Origin: Zobellella endophytica
GTDB taxonomy: Bacteria > Pseudomonadota > Gammaproteobacteria > Enterobacterales > Aeromonadaceae
NCBI RefSeq assembly: GCF_003012775.1
Contig: NZ_PXYG01000004.1
Span: 1-64,000 of the forward strand
Reading direction: 5' to 3'
Length of the DNA stretch: 64,000 nt
Shown here: in pieces, positions 16,091 to 25,997 of the stretch
How the letters are laid out: each line of letters starts with the position of its first letter
How positions within the stretch are numbered: position 1 is the stretch's first letter
Notes under the pieces: model-generated
Seen by the model: the letters and a program-made list of their open reading frames with translations, nothing else
Databases searched by the model: none
Told to the model about the DNA's origin: nothing
Translations under genes and position numbers: made by a program

Positions 16091-17194
16091 TTACAGGCCG
16101 GTCAGCAGGCGTTGCAGCCGATCATCCAGCAATTGTTGCAGACGCTCCTGAGCGGTGAATTGCTCGGGGTAGTCCACATCGATCTGCTGGCCGCTGAGCT
16201 GGTCGATCTGCTCCAGCATGAACTGGCGCACGCTGTCGTCGGCGAAGTAGTCCTGCAGCCATTGCCTGGCTTGGGCCAGAGAGCTGTCGTATACCTCCTG
16301 CTGCTCGCGATAGACCGCCAGTTGGGCCTGCAACAGCTTGCCCTTGAGATTTTCGCCCAGGTACCAGTGCTGCTGGGGCGACAGCAGGGCTTCCACGTTG
16401 CCGTCGCGGCGGCGTACGGTGACGAAGTCGTCGGTAAAGCTGGCCCAGCTTTTCTTCAGGTTTTCTTTCCAGTCGCCGACCGATTCGGACAGGGTGAAGT
16501 CCGGCTCTTCGGCCCGGGCCATGATCACCCCGGCCAACTGGAGTTTGTCGACCTGTTCGTTGACGCTGTTGAGCTTGATCACCAGGCCTTCCCGATCGAC
16601 CTTCTGTACCGATTTTATGCTGGCGATGTCTTCCGCCAGCGCCCGGCGAATGGGCACCAGGCCGGGATCGTTGAGGGCGGCCAGACGTTCGTCGGCGTTG
16701 GCCAGCATCATGGCGGCGGCCACCACGTCCTGTTCCAGCCACATCTTGCGGCCGGCCATGCGCACCAGGTATTCGGCTTCCGCCAGCATCCAGTCATTGG
16801 GGCGTTTGTTGTCCAGATCCAGCACCTTACGCGACAGGCCGTCGAGCTGTTCGGTGACGCTGTCCTGGTTGCCGGCAAGCGTGGCCAGCCTGGCGTCCTG
16901 TTCGGCCCTGGTGGCCTGCAGCACATCTTGTTGTTGCTGCAATTCGGCCTGCAACCGGTCCAGTTGCCCGGCCTGGGCCACCGCCTGGTTGTGGCCGTGC
17001 CAGTACAGGCCACCGGTCAGCAGAATGGCGAGGATAATGGCCACGATGGCCAGCGCCTTGGCGGAAGATGACGACTTTTTCTCGTCGGCGGGGGCGGGAG
17101 TGGGCTGCGATGCCGCCTCGGGGGCGGTGTCCGGTGTGGCGTCAGCACTGCTGGTCACGGGCTTCTCTTGCTTATCTTGATTATTGTCTGTCAT
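16091..17194 (-). CDS. hemX: HemX, membrane-anchored coiled-coil protein of the hem operon
   Basis: A 367-residue HemX family protein. The N-terminal tail is acidic and Pro/Ala-rich (residues 1-40). A single membrane segment follows (AIVAIILAILLTGGLYW, about 45-62), then a coiled coil (QLDRLQAELQQQQDVL) and a large periplasmic alpha-helical domain. The E. coli homologue was long called a putative uroporphyrinogen III methyltransferase, but the enzymatic role is unproven. The start at 17194 is chosen for its ribosome binding site (AGGAAAAGGA). The open frame extends a further 27 nt upstream. It overlaps the end of hemD by 14 nt. Confidence 0.92.
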   Translation of the reverse strand: MTDNNQDKQEKPVTSSADATPDTAPEAASQPTPAPADEKKSSSSAKALAIVAIILAILLTGGLYWHGHNQAVAQAGQLDRLQAELQQQQDVLQATRAEQDARLATLAGNQDSVTEQLDGLSRKVLDLDNKRPNDWMLAEAEYLVRMAGRKMWLEQDVVAAAMMLANADERLAALNDPGLVPIRRALAEDIASIKSVQKVDREGLVIKLNSVNEQVDKLQLAGVIMARAEEPDFTLSESVGDWKENLKKSWASFTDDFVTVRRRDGNVEALLSPQQHWYLGENLKGKLLQAQLAVYREQQEVYDSSLAQARQWLQDYFADDSVRQFMLEQIDQLSGQQIDVDYPEQFTAQERLQQLLDDRLQRLLTGL

Positions 17195-17936
17195 TCCTTT
17201 TCCTCTCATCCAGGGCGGCAATCAGCGCCTGGTTGGATGCACCTTCTGCATTAATGACCTGAGTGAACCCCAGCCTGCGGGCTTCATCGGCTACCCGTAT
17301 GCTGGGCACAATCAATAAACGGCTTAGCAGCCAGTCCTTTGCACTGGCGGCGGTCAGTTGAACAAGATGATTCAGCAGCCCGCCGCTGGTGACGATAATA
17401 CTGTCCACATCCCGGCTCTGCCAACTTTTCACCAGCATGCCGTCCGGATCGGGATGATAGCAGCGGCGATATACTTCGCAATACATCACCCGGGCCCCTC
17501 GTTGAGCCAGGGTTGGCGCAATCAGATCCCGGCCGCCATCGCCGCGCAGTATCACCACCCGGCGGCCGTGCAGTTGCCGGAGTTCCGGCAGGGAGATGAC
17601 ACCCTCGGAGCGGGAGTCTTCGGGCACGGCGACGCCGGTCAGGCCGATCGCGGAGAAGGCCTTGCCGGTGGCCGAGCCCACCGCGACGTAACTGGCGTCG
17701 GGCCAGGGCAAGCCCTGCTTGTTCAGGGCATTATCGGCGAAATTCACCGCCGGTACACTGACCGCTATCACATAATCCCGGGGGGACAAGGAGCCAAACA
17801 GGGCGGGGAGTCCGGCCAGACCGGCGCCCTCGGCAAAGCTGAGCAGGGGGGTGGCTACCGGCTGATGGCCCGCCTGCTGCAAGGCCTGGCACAGGCCCTG
17901 TGCCTGGGGCTCGGGGCGCACCACCAGCGGGATCAT
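17181..17936 (-). CDS. hemD: Uroporphyrinogen-III synthase
   Basis: A 251-residue enzyme that closes hydroxymethylbilane to uroporphyrinogen III with inversion of ring D. It shows the bilobed pattern of the family: [13 protein letters not shown] at the N-terminus, [11 protein letters not shown] (the conserved GxxTA-like loop), [18 protein letters not shown], and [13 protein letters not shown] in the second lobe. HemD is poorly conserved in general, and its position between hemC and hemX strengthens the call. The start overlaps the hemC stop (ATGA); the frame is open upstream inside hemC. Confidence 0.93.
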   Translation of the reverse strand: MIPLVVRPEPQAQGLCQALQQAGHQPVATPLLSFAEGAGLAGLPALFGSLSPRDYVIAVSVPAVNFADNALNKQGLPWPDASYVAVGSATGKAFSAIGLTGVAVPEDSRSEGVISLPELRQLHGRRVVILRGDGGRDLIAPTLAQRGARVMYCEVYRRCYHPDPDGMLVKSWQSRDVDSIIVTSGGLLNHLVQLTAASAKDWLLSRLLIVPSIRVADEARRLGFTQVINAEGASNQALIAALDERKRNDRQ

Positions 17937-18862
17937 GACTGGTAGATCTCGGCCAGTATCTTGTCGGCCCCCCGGGCCAGCAGCCGTTTGGCCAGTTCGG
18001 CGCCCAGGGCCTCGCCCTGGCTGGCAAAGCCGGTGATCTCGTCGAAGATCATCTGGCTGCCGTCGGGCTTGCCGACCAGGCCCCGCAGCCAGATCTTGTC
18101 TCCTTCCAGTTCGGCATAAGATCCGATAGGAACCTGGCAGCCACCCTGCAGGCCCTGGTTCATGGCCCGCTCCGCCTGCACCCGCAGCCGGGTGGGATGG
18201 TGATCGAGCGGGGCCAGCAAGGCCTGTAGCTCGGGGTCGTCCAGCCGGCATTCGATGCCCACGGCGCCCTGGCCGTTGGCGGGCAGGCTCTCTTCCGGGC
18301 TGAGCAGGCAGGCGATGCGTGCTTCCAGCTCCAGCCGTTTGAGGCCGGCGGCGGCGAGGATGATGGCGTCGTATTCGCCGTCATCCAGCTTGCGCAGCCG
18401 GGTCTGCACGTTGCCGCGCAGGGTTTTTACCACCAGGTCCGGGCGGCGGGCGCGGATCTGGCATTCCCGGCGCAGGCTGGCGGTGCCGACCACGGCGCCG
18501 GCCGGCAGTTGGTCGAGCCGCTGGTACCGGTTGGACACGAAGGCATCGCGCGGATCTTCCCGCTCGCAGATCACGGTCAGGCCCAGGCCGTCGGGAAATT
18601 CCACCGGCACGTCCTTCATCGAGTGCACGGCAATGTCGGCGCGGCCGTCCAGCATCGCCTGCTCCAGCTCCTTGATGAACAGGCCCTTGCCACCGATCTT
18701 GGATAACGGGGTGTCGAGCAGCACATCACCCTGGGTGGTCATGGGGACCAGCTCCACGGTAATCTGCGGATGCAGCTGTTCCAGCCGGTCTTTGACATAA
18801 TGGGCCTGCCACAGGGCCAGCAGGCTCTTGCGGGTGGCGATTCGGATGATGCGATTTGCCAT
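17933..18862 (-). CDS. hemC: Hydroxymethylbilane synthase (porphobilinogen deaminase)
   Basis: A 309-residue enzyme that polymerises four porphobilinogens into hydroxymethylbilane. The start [16 protein letters not shown] is typical. ERED and [12 protein letters not shown] form the arginine-rich substrate site, and the dipyrromethane cofactor cysteine is Cys242 ([10 protein letters not shown]), the same number as in E. coli. It is the first gene of hemCDXY and divergent from cyaA. A possible -35 TTGACT lies at 18944-18939 on the minus strand. AAGAG precedes the ATG. Confidence 0.96.
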   Translation of the reverse strand: MANRIIRIATRKSLLALWQAHYVKDRLEQLHPQITVELVPMTTQGDVLLDTPLSKIGGKGLFIKELEQAMLDGRADIAVHSMKDVPVEFPDGLGLTVICEREDPRDAFVSNRYQRLDQLPAGAVVGTASLRRECQIRARRPDLVVKTLRGNVQTRLRKLDDGEYDAIILAAAGLKRLELEARIACLLSPEESLPANGQGAVGIECRLDDPELQALLAPLDHHPTRLRVQAERAMNQGLQGGCQVPIGSYAELEGDKIWLRGLVGKPDGSQMIFDEITGFASQGEALGAELAKRLLARGADKILAEIYQS

Positions 18863-18990
18863 TTGAATCTCTTCGTTTGTCCATTAATACGTCGATATTA
18901 TCATCCCCGCCGGCGTATTTCAGGGAAGAAAGCAAAGTAGTCAACATGTTGCGAAAATGTATCGTGGAACATATTGTTCATTTACTGGCT

Positions 18991-19012
18991 AATTGTTACC
19001 ATGATCACACTT
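18991..19012 (+). promoter_or_regulatory. CRP-like site and candidate promoter of cyaA
   Basis: TGTTA (18994-18998), six bases, TCACA (19005-19009) approximates the CRP consensus TGTGA-N6-TCACA. A candidate promoter, TTGTTC (18974-18979), 17 bp, TACCAT (18997-19002), places the site over the -10. That is the arrangement by which CRP represses cyaA P2 in E. coli. The promoter is inferred from hexamers only. Confidence 0.45.
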
Positions 19013-19057
19013 TTGACCTGTTCCGGGTCTGTGTCGGTCCAACGAAGGCCTGTACCC

Positions 19058-21565
19058 TTGCACGCGAATTTTCATCGGCTCGTCGAGCGGTGTGACCAGT
19101 TTAATCAGCAAAAACAGGCTCGCGCCCTGGCGGTGATGAGCCGTTACGGACAGCAGGTGTTCCAGTTGCTGCCGGTGCTGTTGCATTACCACCACCCCCT
19201 GTTGCCGGGTTATCTGCCCGGTGATGTGCCTGTGGGTGTCTGCCACTTCCGGCCCAATGTGCGGCAACAGGAGTTTATCGACGAACTGTGTCAGGCGGCC
19301 AACGGCCATCAAGGCCTGCACAACGAACGCCGGGAAATCTTCGGGCTCTATTCCATGGGCAGCACCTCCTCCATCGGCCAGTGCCGCCATTCGGATCTGG
19401 ACGTCTGGGTCTGCTATTCCCACCAGATGGCCCCCGAGCGGGTGGAACTGCTGCAACAGAAATGCATGCTGATCTCCAAGTGGGCAGAGCAGCGCCATGT
19501 GGAGCTTAACCTGTTCCTGATCCCGGACAACAAATTCCGCACCGACAACCAGCAATGGGTGCAAGGCGAGAGCTGCGGCAGCGCCCAGCACCTGTTGTTG
19601 CTGGACGAATTCTACCGCAGCAACCTGCGCATCGCCGGCAAACGGCTGGTGTGGATGTTCGCGCCGGGCAAACTCGGGCCCAAGTACGATCAGTTCGTGG
19701 CCGAGCAGTTCGCCAACGGCACCCTCAATACCGACGAATGGCTGGATCTGGGCGGTTTTGCCCGCATTCCGGCGGAGGAGTACTTCGGCTCGGCCCTGTG
19801 GCAGCTGTACAAGGGCATCGACTCGCCCTACAAGGCGGTGCTGAAGACGGTACTGATGGAAGCCTATTCCCATGAGTATCCGGATACCCAGCTGCTGTGC
19901 CGCCACCTCAAGGGACATTTCCAGTCATCCGAGGTGCTGGATGAATACCAGGATCACTACATGCTGATGCTGGAAAAGGTGACCGGTTATCTCAAGTCCA
20001 TCGGTGACGACAAGCGGCTCGATCTGGTGCGGCGCTGTTTCTACCTGAAAGTGTCGGAAGGGCTGCACCGCACCCACGGCAACGACGATCAGTACGCCTG
20101 GCGGCGACGGCTGATCAACCGGCTGGTGGCGGCCTGGGGCTGGCCGGACGCCAAGCTGGCCCGGCTCGATGACCGGGCTCACTGGAAGGTGGAGGAGGTC
20201 AAGGCCGCCTACGGCGAGCTGCTCGAGGCGCTGATGCAGAGCTATCGCAACCTGATCCAGTTTGCCCGGCGCAACAATATCAGCGAGTCGATCAACCCGG
20301 AAGATATCGGCATACTGTCGCGCAAACTGTACGCGGCGTTCGAGAACCTGCCGGGCAAGGTGCAACTGATCAACCTGAAAATCGCGCCCGATCTGAGCGA
20401 GCCGGACATCAGCCTGGTGCAGGTGCCGGAAGGCCGGGTCAACAAGGCCGGCTGGTATCTGTACAAGTACGCCCTGTCCCCCACCGATATCATCGGGCGC
20501 AGCTCGCTGGAATACAGCGGCTATGCCAGCAAGCTGGTGGCCTGGGCCCACTTCAACGGGCTGCTGGTAAACGACACCCGCCTGCACCTGTTCAACCAGA
20601 ATACGGACCTGAACAGGCAGCATGTGCAGGAGTTTTACCGGGATCTGGCACGGGTGTTCCCGGTGCGGATGCCGGCCCCTACCAACCTGGCCCTGAGCCG
20701 GCCCTGCGAGGTGCGCAACCTCGGGATTTACCTCAACCTGGAGCAGGATCCCACCGCCCGCTGGCAGGACAGGCCCATCGAATTCAGTGCCAAAACCAGC
20801 GATCCTTTCAGCTTCGGCCATCGGCTGGAGAACCTGGTGGGGTCGGTGGATCTGATCTATCGCAACTCCTGGGACGAGATCCGCACCCTGAACTTTGGCG
20901 GCCCCTCCGCCGTGGTGGACGCGCTCACCACGGTGCTCGGCAAGATGCATCAGGACGCCAATGCCCCGGAAAGTCTGGATGTGTTCTGTTACAGCCTGCA
21001 TTTTCGCAGCCTGATCCGTACCCGGTTCGAGCAACTGGTGAAGGAGTGTATCGGCCTGCGGCTGGCGCGCCAGCAGGGAAGCACCATCAAGACCCTGCTG
21101 CTGGGCGCGGAAAAATACGGCATCTTCTTCGAACGGCGCGGAGTCAGCGTGCAGAAGATGGAAAATGCGGTCGATTTTTACCGCCAGCTGTCCAGCCAGA
21201 AACAGCACCGCCATGCCCTGCGCCTGGATCAGCGGGAAGACAAGTCCATACCGGATATCGTGGATGCCTATGCCAGTGAAGGCCTGATGCAGTTTTTCTT
21301 TGAAGACAGCGGCGACGGCTACAACCTCTATATTCTTGATGAGGCCAACCGTACCGAAGTCTATCGTCAGGTGTCCGGCAGCAAGGACGAACTGGTGCAG
21401 AGCATCAACCGCTTTTATACCTCGCATCACGAGCATGTCACCGGGCAGAGTCATTTTGCCAACTTCAACCTGCCGCAGTATTACGAGATAGTGGCCGAGG
21501 CAGGCCAGTTCCGGGTGCTGCCCTACCGCACCTTCAAGGAAGACCGGGCCTGCATGGGCAAGTAG
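19058..21565 (+). CDS. cyaA: Class I adenylate cyclase
   Basis: Makes cAMP from ATP to feed CRP. It is 835 residues from the TTG start (E. coli 848). The N-terminal catalytic half carries the nucleotidyltransferase signature [20 protein letters not shown], with the Ser-Asp-Leu-Asp metal site, preceded by [17 protein letters not shown]. The C-terminal regulatory half contains [13 protein letters not shown] and the late [18 protein letters not shown] 19058 is chosen because GAAGG lies 9 nt upstream and because E. coli cyaA also starts with TTG, which keeps its translation low. The frame is open to 18974, but that extension lies over the promoter. It is divergent from hemC, as in E. coli. Confidence 0.93.
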   Translation: MHANFHRLVERCDQFNQQKQARALAVMSRYGQQVFQLLPVLLHYHHPLLPGYLPGDVPVGVCHFRPNVRQQEFIDELCQAANGHQGLHNERREIFGLYSMGSTSSIGQCRHSDLDVWVCYSHQMAPERVELLQQKCMLISKWAEQRHVELNLFLIPDNKFRTDNQQWVQGESCGSAQHLLLLDEFYRSNLRIAGKRLVWMFAPGKLGPKYDQFVAEQFANGTLNTDEWLDLGGFARIPAEEYFGSALWQLYKGIDSPYKAVLKTVLMEAYSHEYPDTQLLCRHLKGHFQSSEVLDEYQDHYMLMLEKVTGYLKSIGDDKRLDLVRRCFYLKVSEGLHRTHGNDDQYAWRRRLINRLVAAWGWPDAKLARLDDRAHWKVEEVKAAYGELLEALMQSYRNLIQFARRNNISESINPEDIGILSRKLYAAFENLPGKVQLINLKIAPDLSEPDISLVQVPEGRVNKAGWYLYKYALSPTDIIGRSSLEYSGYASKLVAWAHFNGLLVNDTRLHLFNQNTDLNRQHVQEFYRDLARVFPVRMPAPTNLALSRPCEVRNLGIYLNLEQDPTARWQDRPIEFSAKTSDPFSFGHRLENLVGSVDLIYRNSWDEIRTLNFGGPSAVVDALTTVLGKMHQDANAPESLDVFCYSLHFRSLIRTRFEQLVKECIGLRLARQQGSTIKTLLLGAEKYGIFFERRGVSVQKMENAVDFYRQLSSQKQHRHALRLDQREDKSIPDIVDAYASEGLMQFFFEDSGDGYNLYILDEANRTEVYRQVSGSKDELVQSINRFYTSHHEHVTGQSHFANFNLPQYYEIVAEAGQFRVLPYRTFKEDRACMGK

Positions 21566-21571
21566 CTGGGC

Positions 21572-22915
21572 TCAGGAGCGTACTGAAGTGACCGGACCCA
21601 GATAGGCATTGAGCTGACGGATATCGTCCACACCCACTTCGCCGGCGACCGCATTCAGCCGGAGGCGGGATAACAGATAGCCGACCTTGGCTTCCAGCAG
21701 ATCCCGTTTGGCGATAAATACCTGTTCTTCGGCATTGAGAATATCCAGGTTGGTGCTGGTGCCGGACATAAAGCCCCGGCGGGATGACAGTACCGCCCGT
21801 TCGCTGGACAGCACCGCCTTTTCCAGCGCCTTCAGCCGGGCTTCATTGCTCTGTACCCGGCGAAACTCCCGGGTGGCGATGGTCCTCATCTCTTCCTGGG
21901 TGGCCCGCAGTGTGTGGTAGGACTGCTCGTAGCCGGCGGCGGCCTGGCGCACCTGGGCACTGCTCAAACCGCCGGAATACAGCTGCATCCGGAACTCGAC
22001 CCCGAGCCAGCCGTATTCCTGACGCTGTTCACGGCTGGTGACGCTGTCACTCTCGTTGGCGGTGTAGCCCATCACCAGATCGAGGGTTGGCCAGTGACCG
22101 CTCCGGGCCAGGTTGATTTCTTCGTTGGCCACCGCCGATTCGAGCCGCCGGCTGAGGATCACCGGGTTGGCCGACAGCACTTTGTCGAGCCAGACGTCGA
22201 GGGCATCGGACTGCAGCCCCGAGGTGTGAAAGTCGTCGTTGAGGATGGCGAGCTGCTGCAGGGGCTCGCCCAGCAGCTCCTGTAACAGCTGCTGGGCGAC
22301 CATCATGCGATCCTGGGCTTCGATCAATTCGGCTTCGGCCAGGTCCTGACGGGCGATGGCCTGGTCTACATCGATCACGGTGCCGTCACCCAGTTCGAAA
22401 CGACGCTGTGCCTCGTCATGCTGCTGCTGGAAGGCGTTGAGCTTGGCTTCGGCCAGGCCGATGGTTTCGTGGGCCAGCAACACATCGAAATAGCGTTCGG
22501 CCAGCTGTACCGCCGCTTCCTGATGACGGGCGTCAAACACCGCCCCGCTCTGTTCGGCCCGGTGATCCCCCTGGCGGAATTCGGCCATTTTCTGCTTGTT
22601 GAACAACGGCTGGCGCAGTTGCAGAGTGGCGGCCTGGGATGAGTAGTCGAGATCGGAAGAGACCAGTTGTCCGCTGACATCGGGTTGCTTCAGGGTGCCG
22701 CGGTTTTCGTTGTGGTAGGCGGAGAGGCTGACGCTGGGGAGCAGTCCGGCCCGGCCGATGGCCCTGTGCTCCTCGCCGGCGTTTCGTTCATGGATAGCGG
22801 CCTGGTAACGAGGTCCTTGCTGTTGCAGCAGCGTCCAGGCCTGTTCCAGGTCCAGGGCTTTCACCGGTGCTGCCGCAATACTTCCCATGGCAATCAGGCA
22901 CGCTATCCCTCGCAT
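21572..22915 (-). CDS. TolC-family outer-membrane channel of a type I secretion system
   Basis: A 447-residue outer-membrane efflux protein. A signal peptide (residues 1 to about 20, ending APVKA) is followed by LDLEQAWTLLQQQGPRY. The protein has the two-fold repeated helical hairpins of TolC (EAAVQLAERYFDVLLAHETI and EEMRTIATREFRRV) with interspersed beta strands. It is the third gene of an ABC, adaptor, channel operon, and its start is 1 nt from the adaptor stop. Its stop is 6 nt from the convergent cyaA stop. It probably serves the RTX peroxidase encoded across the intergenic region. Confidence 0.9.
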   Translation of the reverse strand: MRGIACLIAMGSIAAAPVKALDLEQAWTLLQQQGPRYQAAIHERNAGEEHRAIGRAGLLPSVSLSAYHNENRGTLKQPDVSGQLVSSDLDYSSQAATLQLRQPLFNKQKMAEFRQGDHRAEQSGAVFDARHQEAAVQLAERYFDVLLAHETIGLAEAKLNAFQQQHDEAQRRFELGDGTVIDVDQAIARQDLAEAELIEAQDRMMVAQQLLQELLGEPLQQLAILNDDFHTSGLQSDALDVWLDKVLSANPVILSRRLESAVANEEINLARSGHWPTLDLVMGYTANESDSVTSREQRQEYGWLGVEFRMQLYSGGLSSAQVRQAAAGYEQSYHTLRATQEEMRTIATREFRRVQSNEARLKALEKAVLSSERAVLSSRRGFMSGTSTNLDILNAEEQVFIAKRDLLEAKVGYLLSRLRLNAVAGEVGVDDIRQLNAYLGPVTSVRS

Positions 22916-22916
22916 A

Positions 22917-24257
22917 TTATTGCTCCTTGAATGCTTTATCGACCCTGTCCAGCAGGGGTTTCATCAGGTAACTCAGCAGGCTGCGTTCACCGGTCTTGAT
23001 GGTCACGGTGGCGGGCATGCCGGCCCTGATCCGGTTGCTGCCCAGTAACTCCATGCCCTCCGGCAGCACCTCGACTTCAGCTAGATAATAGGGCTGGCCG
23101 CTGTCCTTGTCCATCAGCCGGTCGGCCGACACCGTGATCACCTGGCCGGGGATGTTCGGGGTCTGGGCGTGGTTGAAGGCCGGGAAGGCGATATCGACGG
23201 GCAGGCCGGGCTCCAGCCGGTCGATGCCCTGCACGGGGATCATGGCGTCGACCTGCAGCGGTTCGTTTTCCGGCACTATGTCCATAATTTGCTCCCCGGA
23301 CTGGATAACGCCGCCCACGGTAGAGACGTTGAGCCCGAGCACGAAACCATCGATGGGGGAGCGGATCACGGTGTGGTTCACCTGATAATCCAGCGCCCGC
23401 AGCCGGTCGAACAGCGAGGCGGTTTCTTTCTGCTGATCGGTCAGGCGGGATTCTACTTCCTGATGGTATTTCTGCTTCAGTTGCAGCATCTGCAGCTTGA
23501 GTTCCGCTATTTCGGAGCGGGTTCTGCCCATTTCGGTCAGGTTCTCCGCCCTGCTGCTGTTGATTTCGGCGGCGCTGCGTTCCAGCTCCAGCAGGCGGTT
23601 GCGGGGCACATAGCCTTCCGCCGCCAGGGTCCGCACCCCGGACAGTTCCTGCCGGTAGTTACTGAGCTGGCCCTGGCGGATGCTCAGGATCTGCTCCAGC
23701 CCCTTTACCCGCTCCTCCGCGCCGCTCAGCTTTTCATTGAGGATGTTCATCTCGCCGTTCAGGGCGTTGCGCCGGGTGAAGAACAACTGCCGCTGCAAGG
23801 TGGTGGCCGACTCGAGCCGGGGATCGCCGGCAAATCGCTGCAGCAGCGCCGGGTCGAAGTACACGTCATCCAGCCCGTCGCGTTCCGCCTGCAGCCGGTC
23901 CTCGACCGTTCTGGCGATAATGTACTGGGTGCTGACTACGCCCTGCTCCGCGGTGGCCTGGGTGGCGTCCAGCCGCAATAGCTCCTGGCCCCGCGTCACC
24001 CGCTGTCCTTCCCGCACCAGGATGGCGTCGACATAGCCGCCGGTCAGGTGCTGTATGGTCTTGCGGTTATTGGTCACGTTGACCGTGGCGCTGGAGACGA
24101 TACCGGCATCCAGCGGCGCCAGGCCGGACCAGCCCAGGAAGCCGCCGAAGCCGAGGAGGATCAGCAGCAGGCCGTATCTGACCGGGCGTTTGACGTCCAC
24201 GTCCAGCACCTCGGCCGGATCCTTGACGGCGGGAAGGTAATATTGATTCGTTGCCAT
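22917..24257 (-). CDS. HlyD/PrtE-type membrane fusion protein
   Basis: A 446-residue periplasmic adaptor linking the ABC exporter to the TolC channel. A short cytoplasmic tail and one membrane segment (residues about 27-46, LLLILLGFGGFLGWSGLAPL) come first. A lipoyl/barrel-sandwich half (VNVTNNRKTIQHLTGGYV), a long coiled-coil hairpin (about 110-290) and a C-terminal beta-barrel (EPLQVDAMIPVQGIDRLEPG; RIRAGMPATVTI) follow. An ATG 6 nt upstream (24263) is also in frame; 24257 is preferred because GGAG is then 9 nt away. It is coupled closely to the ABC gene (stop at 24264). Confidence 0.92.
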   Translation of the reverse strand: MATNQYYLPAVKDPAEVLDVDVKRPVRYGLLLILLGFGGFLGWSGLAPLDAGIVSSATVNVTNNRKTIQHLTGGYVDAILVREGQRVTRGQELLRLDATQATAEQGVVSTQYIIARTVEDRLQAERDGLDDVYFDPALLQRFAGDPRLESATTLQRQLFFTRRNALNGEMNILNEKLSGAEERVKGLEQILSIRQGQLSNYRQELSGVRTLAAEGYVPRNRLLELERSAAEINSSRAENLTEMGRTRSEIAELKLQMLQLKQKYHQEVESRLTDQQKETASLFDRLRALDYQVNHTVIRSPIDGFVLGLNVSTVGGVIQSGEQIMDIVPENEPLQVDAMIPVQGIDRLEPGLPVDIAFPAFNHAQTPNIPGQVITVSADRLMDKDSGQPYYLAEVEVLPEGMELLGSNRIRAGMPATVTIKTGERSLLSYLMKPLLDRVDKAFKEQ

Positions 24258-24263
24258 GATCAT

Positions 24264-25997
24264 TTACTCCGCTGTTTTAACCGAGGCCAGGGGGGCGGCA
24301 CTGGCCGATACCACGTTGGCCTTGCGCAGGGTGGCGAAAACGTCGTCCCGGGTGCCGAGCACCTGCATGTTGCCATCGTTCAGCATCAGCACCTTGTCTA
24401 CCGCGGCCAGTATGCTGGGACGGTGAGTGATGAGGATCAGGGTGGTGTGGTGGCGCTTGATATCGGCAATGGCCTTGATCAGGGCGGCTTCGCCGATGTC
24501 GTCGAGGTTGGAGTTGGGCTCGTCGAGCACGATCAGCGCCGGCTCGCCATACATGGCCCTCGCCAGGGCGATGCGTTGTTTCTGGCCGCCGGAGAGCGGG
24601 GAGCCATCCATGCCCAGCACCGTATCGTAACCCCGGGAAAAATGGAGGATCATTTCGTGTACCCCGGCGCGTTTGGCGGCGGTGACGATGGCCTCGCTGT
24701 CGATGTCGCCGAAGCGGGCGATGTTCTCGGCGATGGTGCCCTCGAACAGCTCCACATCCTGGGGCAGGTAACCCAGCCAGGGGCCGAGTTCCTCCTTGTT
24801 CCACTGGAACACATCGGCATCATCGAGGCGCACCGTGCCGTACTGGGAGGGCCAGATCCCCACCAGCAGGCGGGCCAGGGTGGATTTCCCCGAGGCGGAA
24901 GGACCGATGATGCCGAGGACCTCGCCCGGCTGCAGGCTGAAGTTGATGCCCCGCAGTATGGTCTGGTTGGTACCCGGAATGGTGGCGATCAGGCCTTCCG
25001 CGCTCAGCTTGCCGGTGGGTTTAGGCAGGCTCATCAGGGAAGAGCGGGCAGGAAAGTCTTCCAGCAGCTCGGTGAGACGATGCCAGGAGGAGCGGGCGCC
25101 GAGCAGCTGCTTCCAGGTGGAGATGGCCAGCTCCACCGGCGCCAGCGCACGGCCCGAGAGGATGGAGCAGGCGATCATCATGCCCGGGGTGATTTCGCCC
25201 CGGATCGCCAGCCAGGCGCCGACCCCCAGCACCGTGGACTGCAGGGTCACCCGCACGAAGCGCCCGGCGCCGTTGATATAGGCGGCCCGGTCGGAAGCCA
25301 GGGACTGCATCTCCAGGGTGCGCAGGTGGTGGCCGAACCAGCGGTTACGAATGGCCGGCAGCATGCCCATGGCCTCGATCACCTCGGTGTTGCGCAGGTT
25401 GTTGTTGGCAAAGTTGCCGGACAGCACCGAAGCCTGGTTGGCTTCGGCCAGGGGCGATTGCGTTACTTTCTCCGTCAGCCAGGCGAGGCTCAGCAGGATC
25501 AGCGAGCCGACCAGCGACACCAGCCCGAGCAGGGGGTGGATCAGGTAGGCGATAAAGATGAACAGCGGGGTCCAGGGGGCGTCGAAAAAGGCGAACAACC
25601 CGTTGCCGGTAAGGAACTGGCGCACCTGGGACAGATCCTGCAGTGCCTGGGAGGGGGATCCACCGGAACGCCTGAGGTTGCGCTCGAAGGCGGCGCTGAA
25701 GATGCGTTTGTTGATGCTGGTATCCAGGCGGTTGCCGACGCGAATCATCACGCTGGAGCGAACCATTTCCAGCAGACCCAGCAACAGGTAGAGCCCGATG
25801 ACCAGCAGGGAAAGCATCAGCAGGGTGTTGACGTTGCTGCTGACCAGAGCTCGGTCGTAGATTTGCAGCATGTAGACCGCCGGCGTGAGCATCAGCAGGT
25901 TGACGACACCGCTAAACGCAGCCAGTGAGATAAAGGTCCGACGCAAGCGAAACAGCACCTGTGCCAATTCGGAACCTGAAGTCGAAATCCGTTTCAT
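24264..25997 (-). CDS. Type I secretion ABC transporter (PrtD family)
   Basis: A 577-residue half-transporter with fused permease and ATPase. The permease (residues 20-300) has the family segment MLTPAVYMLQIYDRALVS. The ATPase has Walker A GPSASGKSTL, signature LSGGQKQRIALARA and Walker B ALIVLDEPNSNLD. There is no N-terminal C39 peptidase or C39-like domain, which assigns it to the PrtD/AprD type that exports RTX proteins with uncleaved C-terminal signals. It is the first gene of the minus-strand operon, facing a large AT-rich intergenic region shared with the RTX peroxidase. Confidence 0.94.
   Translation of the reverse strand: MKRISTSGSELAQVLFRLRRTFISLAAFSGVVNLLMLTPAVYMLQIYDRALVSSNVNTLLMLSLLVIGLYLLLGLLEMVRSSVMIRVGNRLDTSINKRIFSAAFERNLRRSGGSPSQALQDLSQVRQFLTGNGLFAFFDAPWTPLFIFIAYLIHPLLGLVSLVGSLILLSLAWLTEKVTQSPLAEANQASVLSGNFANNNLRNTEVIEAMGMLPAIRNRWFGHHLRTLEMQSLASDRAAYINGAGRFVRVTLQSTVLGVGAWLAIRGEITPGMMIACSILSGRALAPVELAISTWKQLLGARSSWHRLTELLEDFPARSSLMSLPKPTGKLSAEGLIATIPGTNQTILRGINFSLQPGEVLGIIGPSASGKSTLARLLVGIWPSQYGTVRLDDADVFQWNKEELGPWLGYLPQDVELFEGTIAENIARFGDIDSEAIVTAAKRAGVHEMILHFSRGYDTVLGMDGSPLSGGQKQRIALARAMYGEPALIVLDEPNSNLDDIGEAALIKAIADIKRHHTTLILITHRPSILAAVDKVLMLNDGNMQVLGTRDDVFATLRKANVVSASAAPLASVKTAE

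Noticed and set aside
24048-25928. 626-codon plus-strand frame opposite the ABC transporter and HlyD genes
   Set aside because: It is a shadow of two well-supported minus-strand genes, with repetitive Gln/Gly/His content and no family features.
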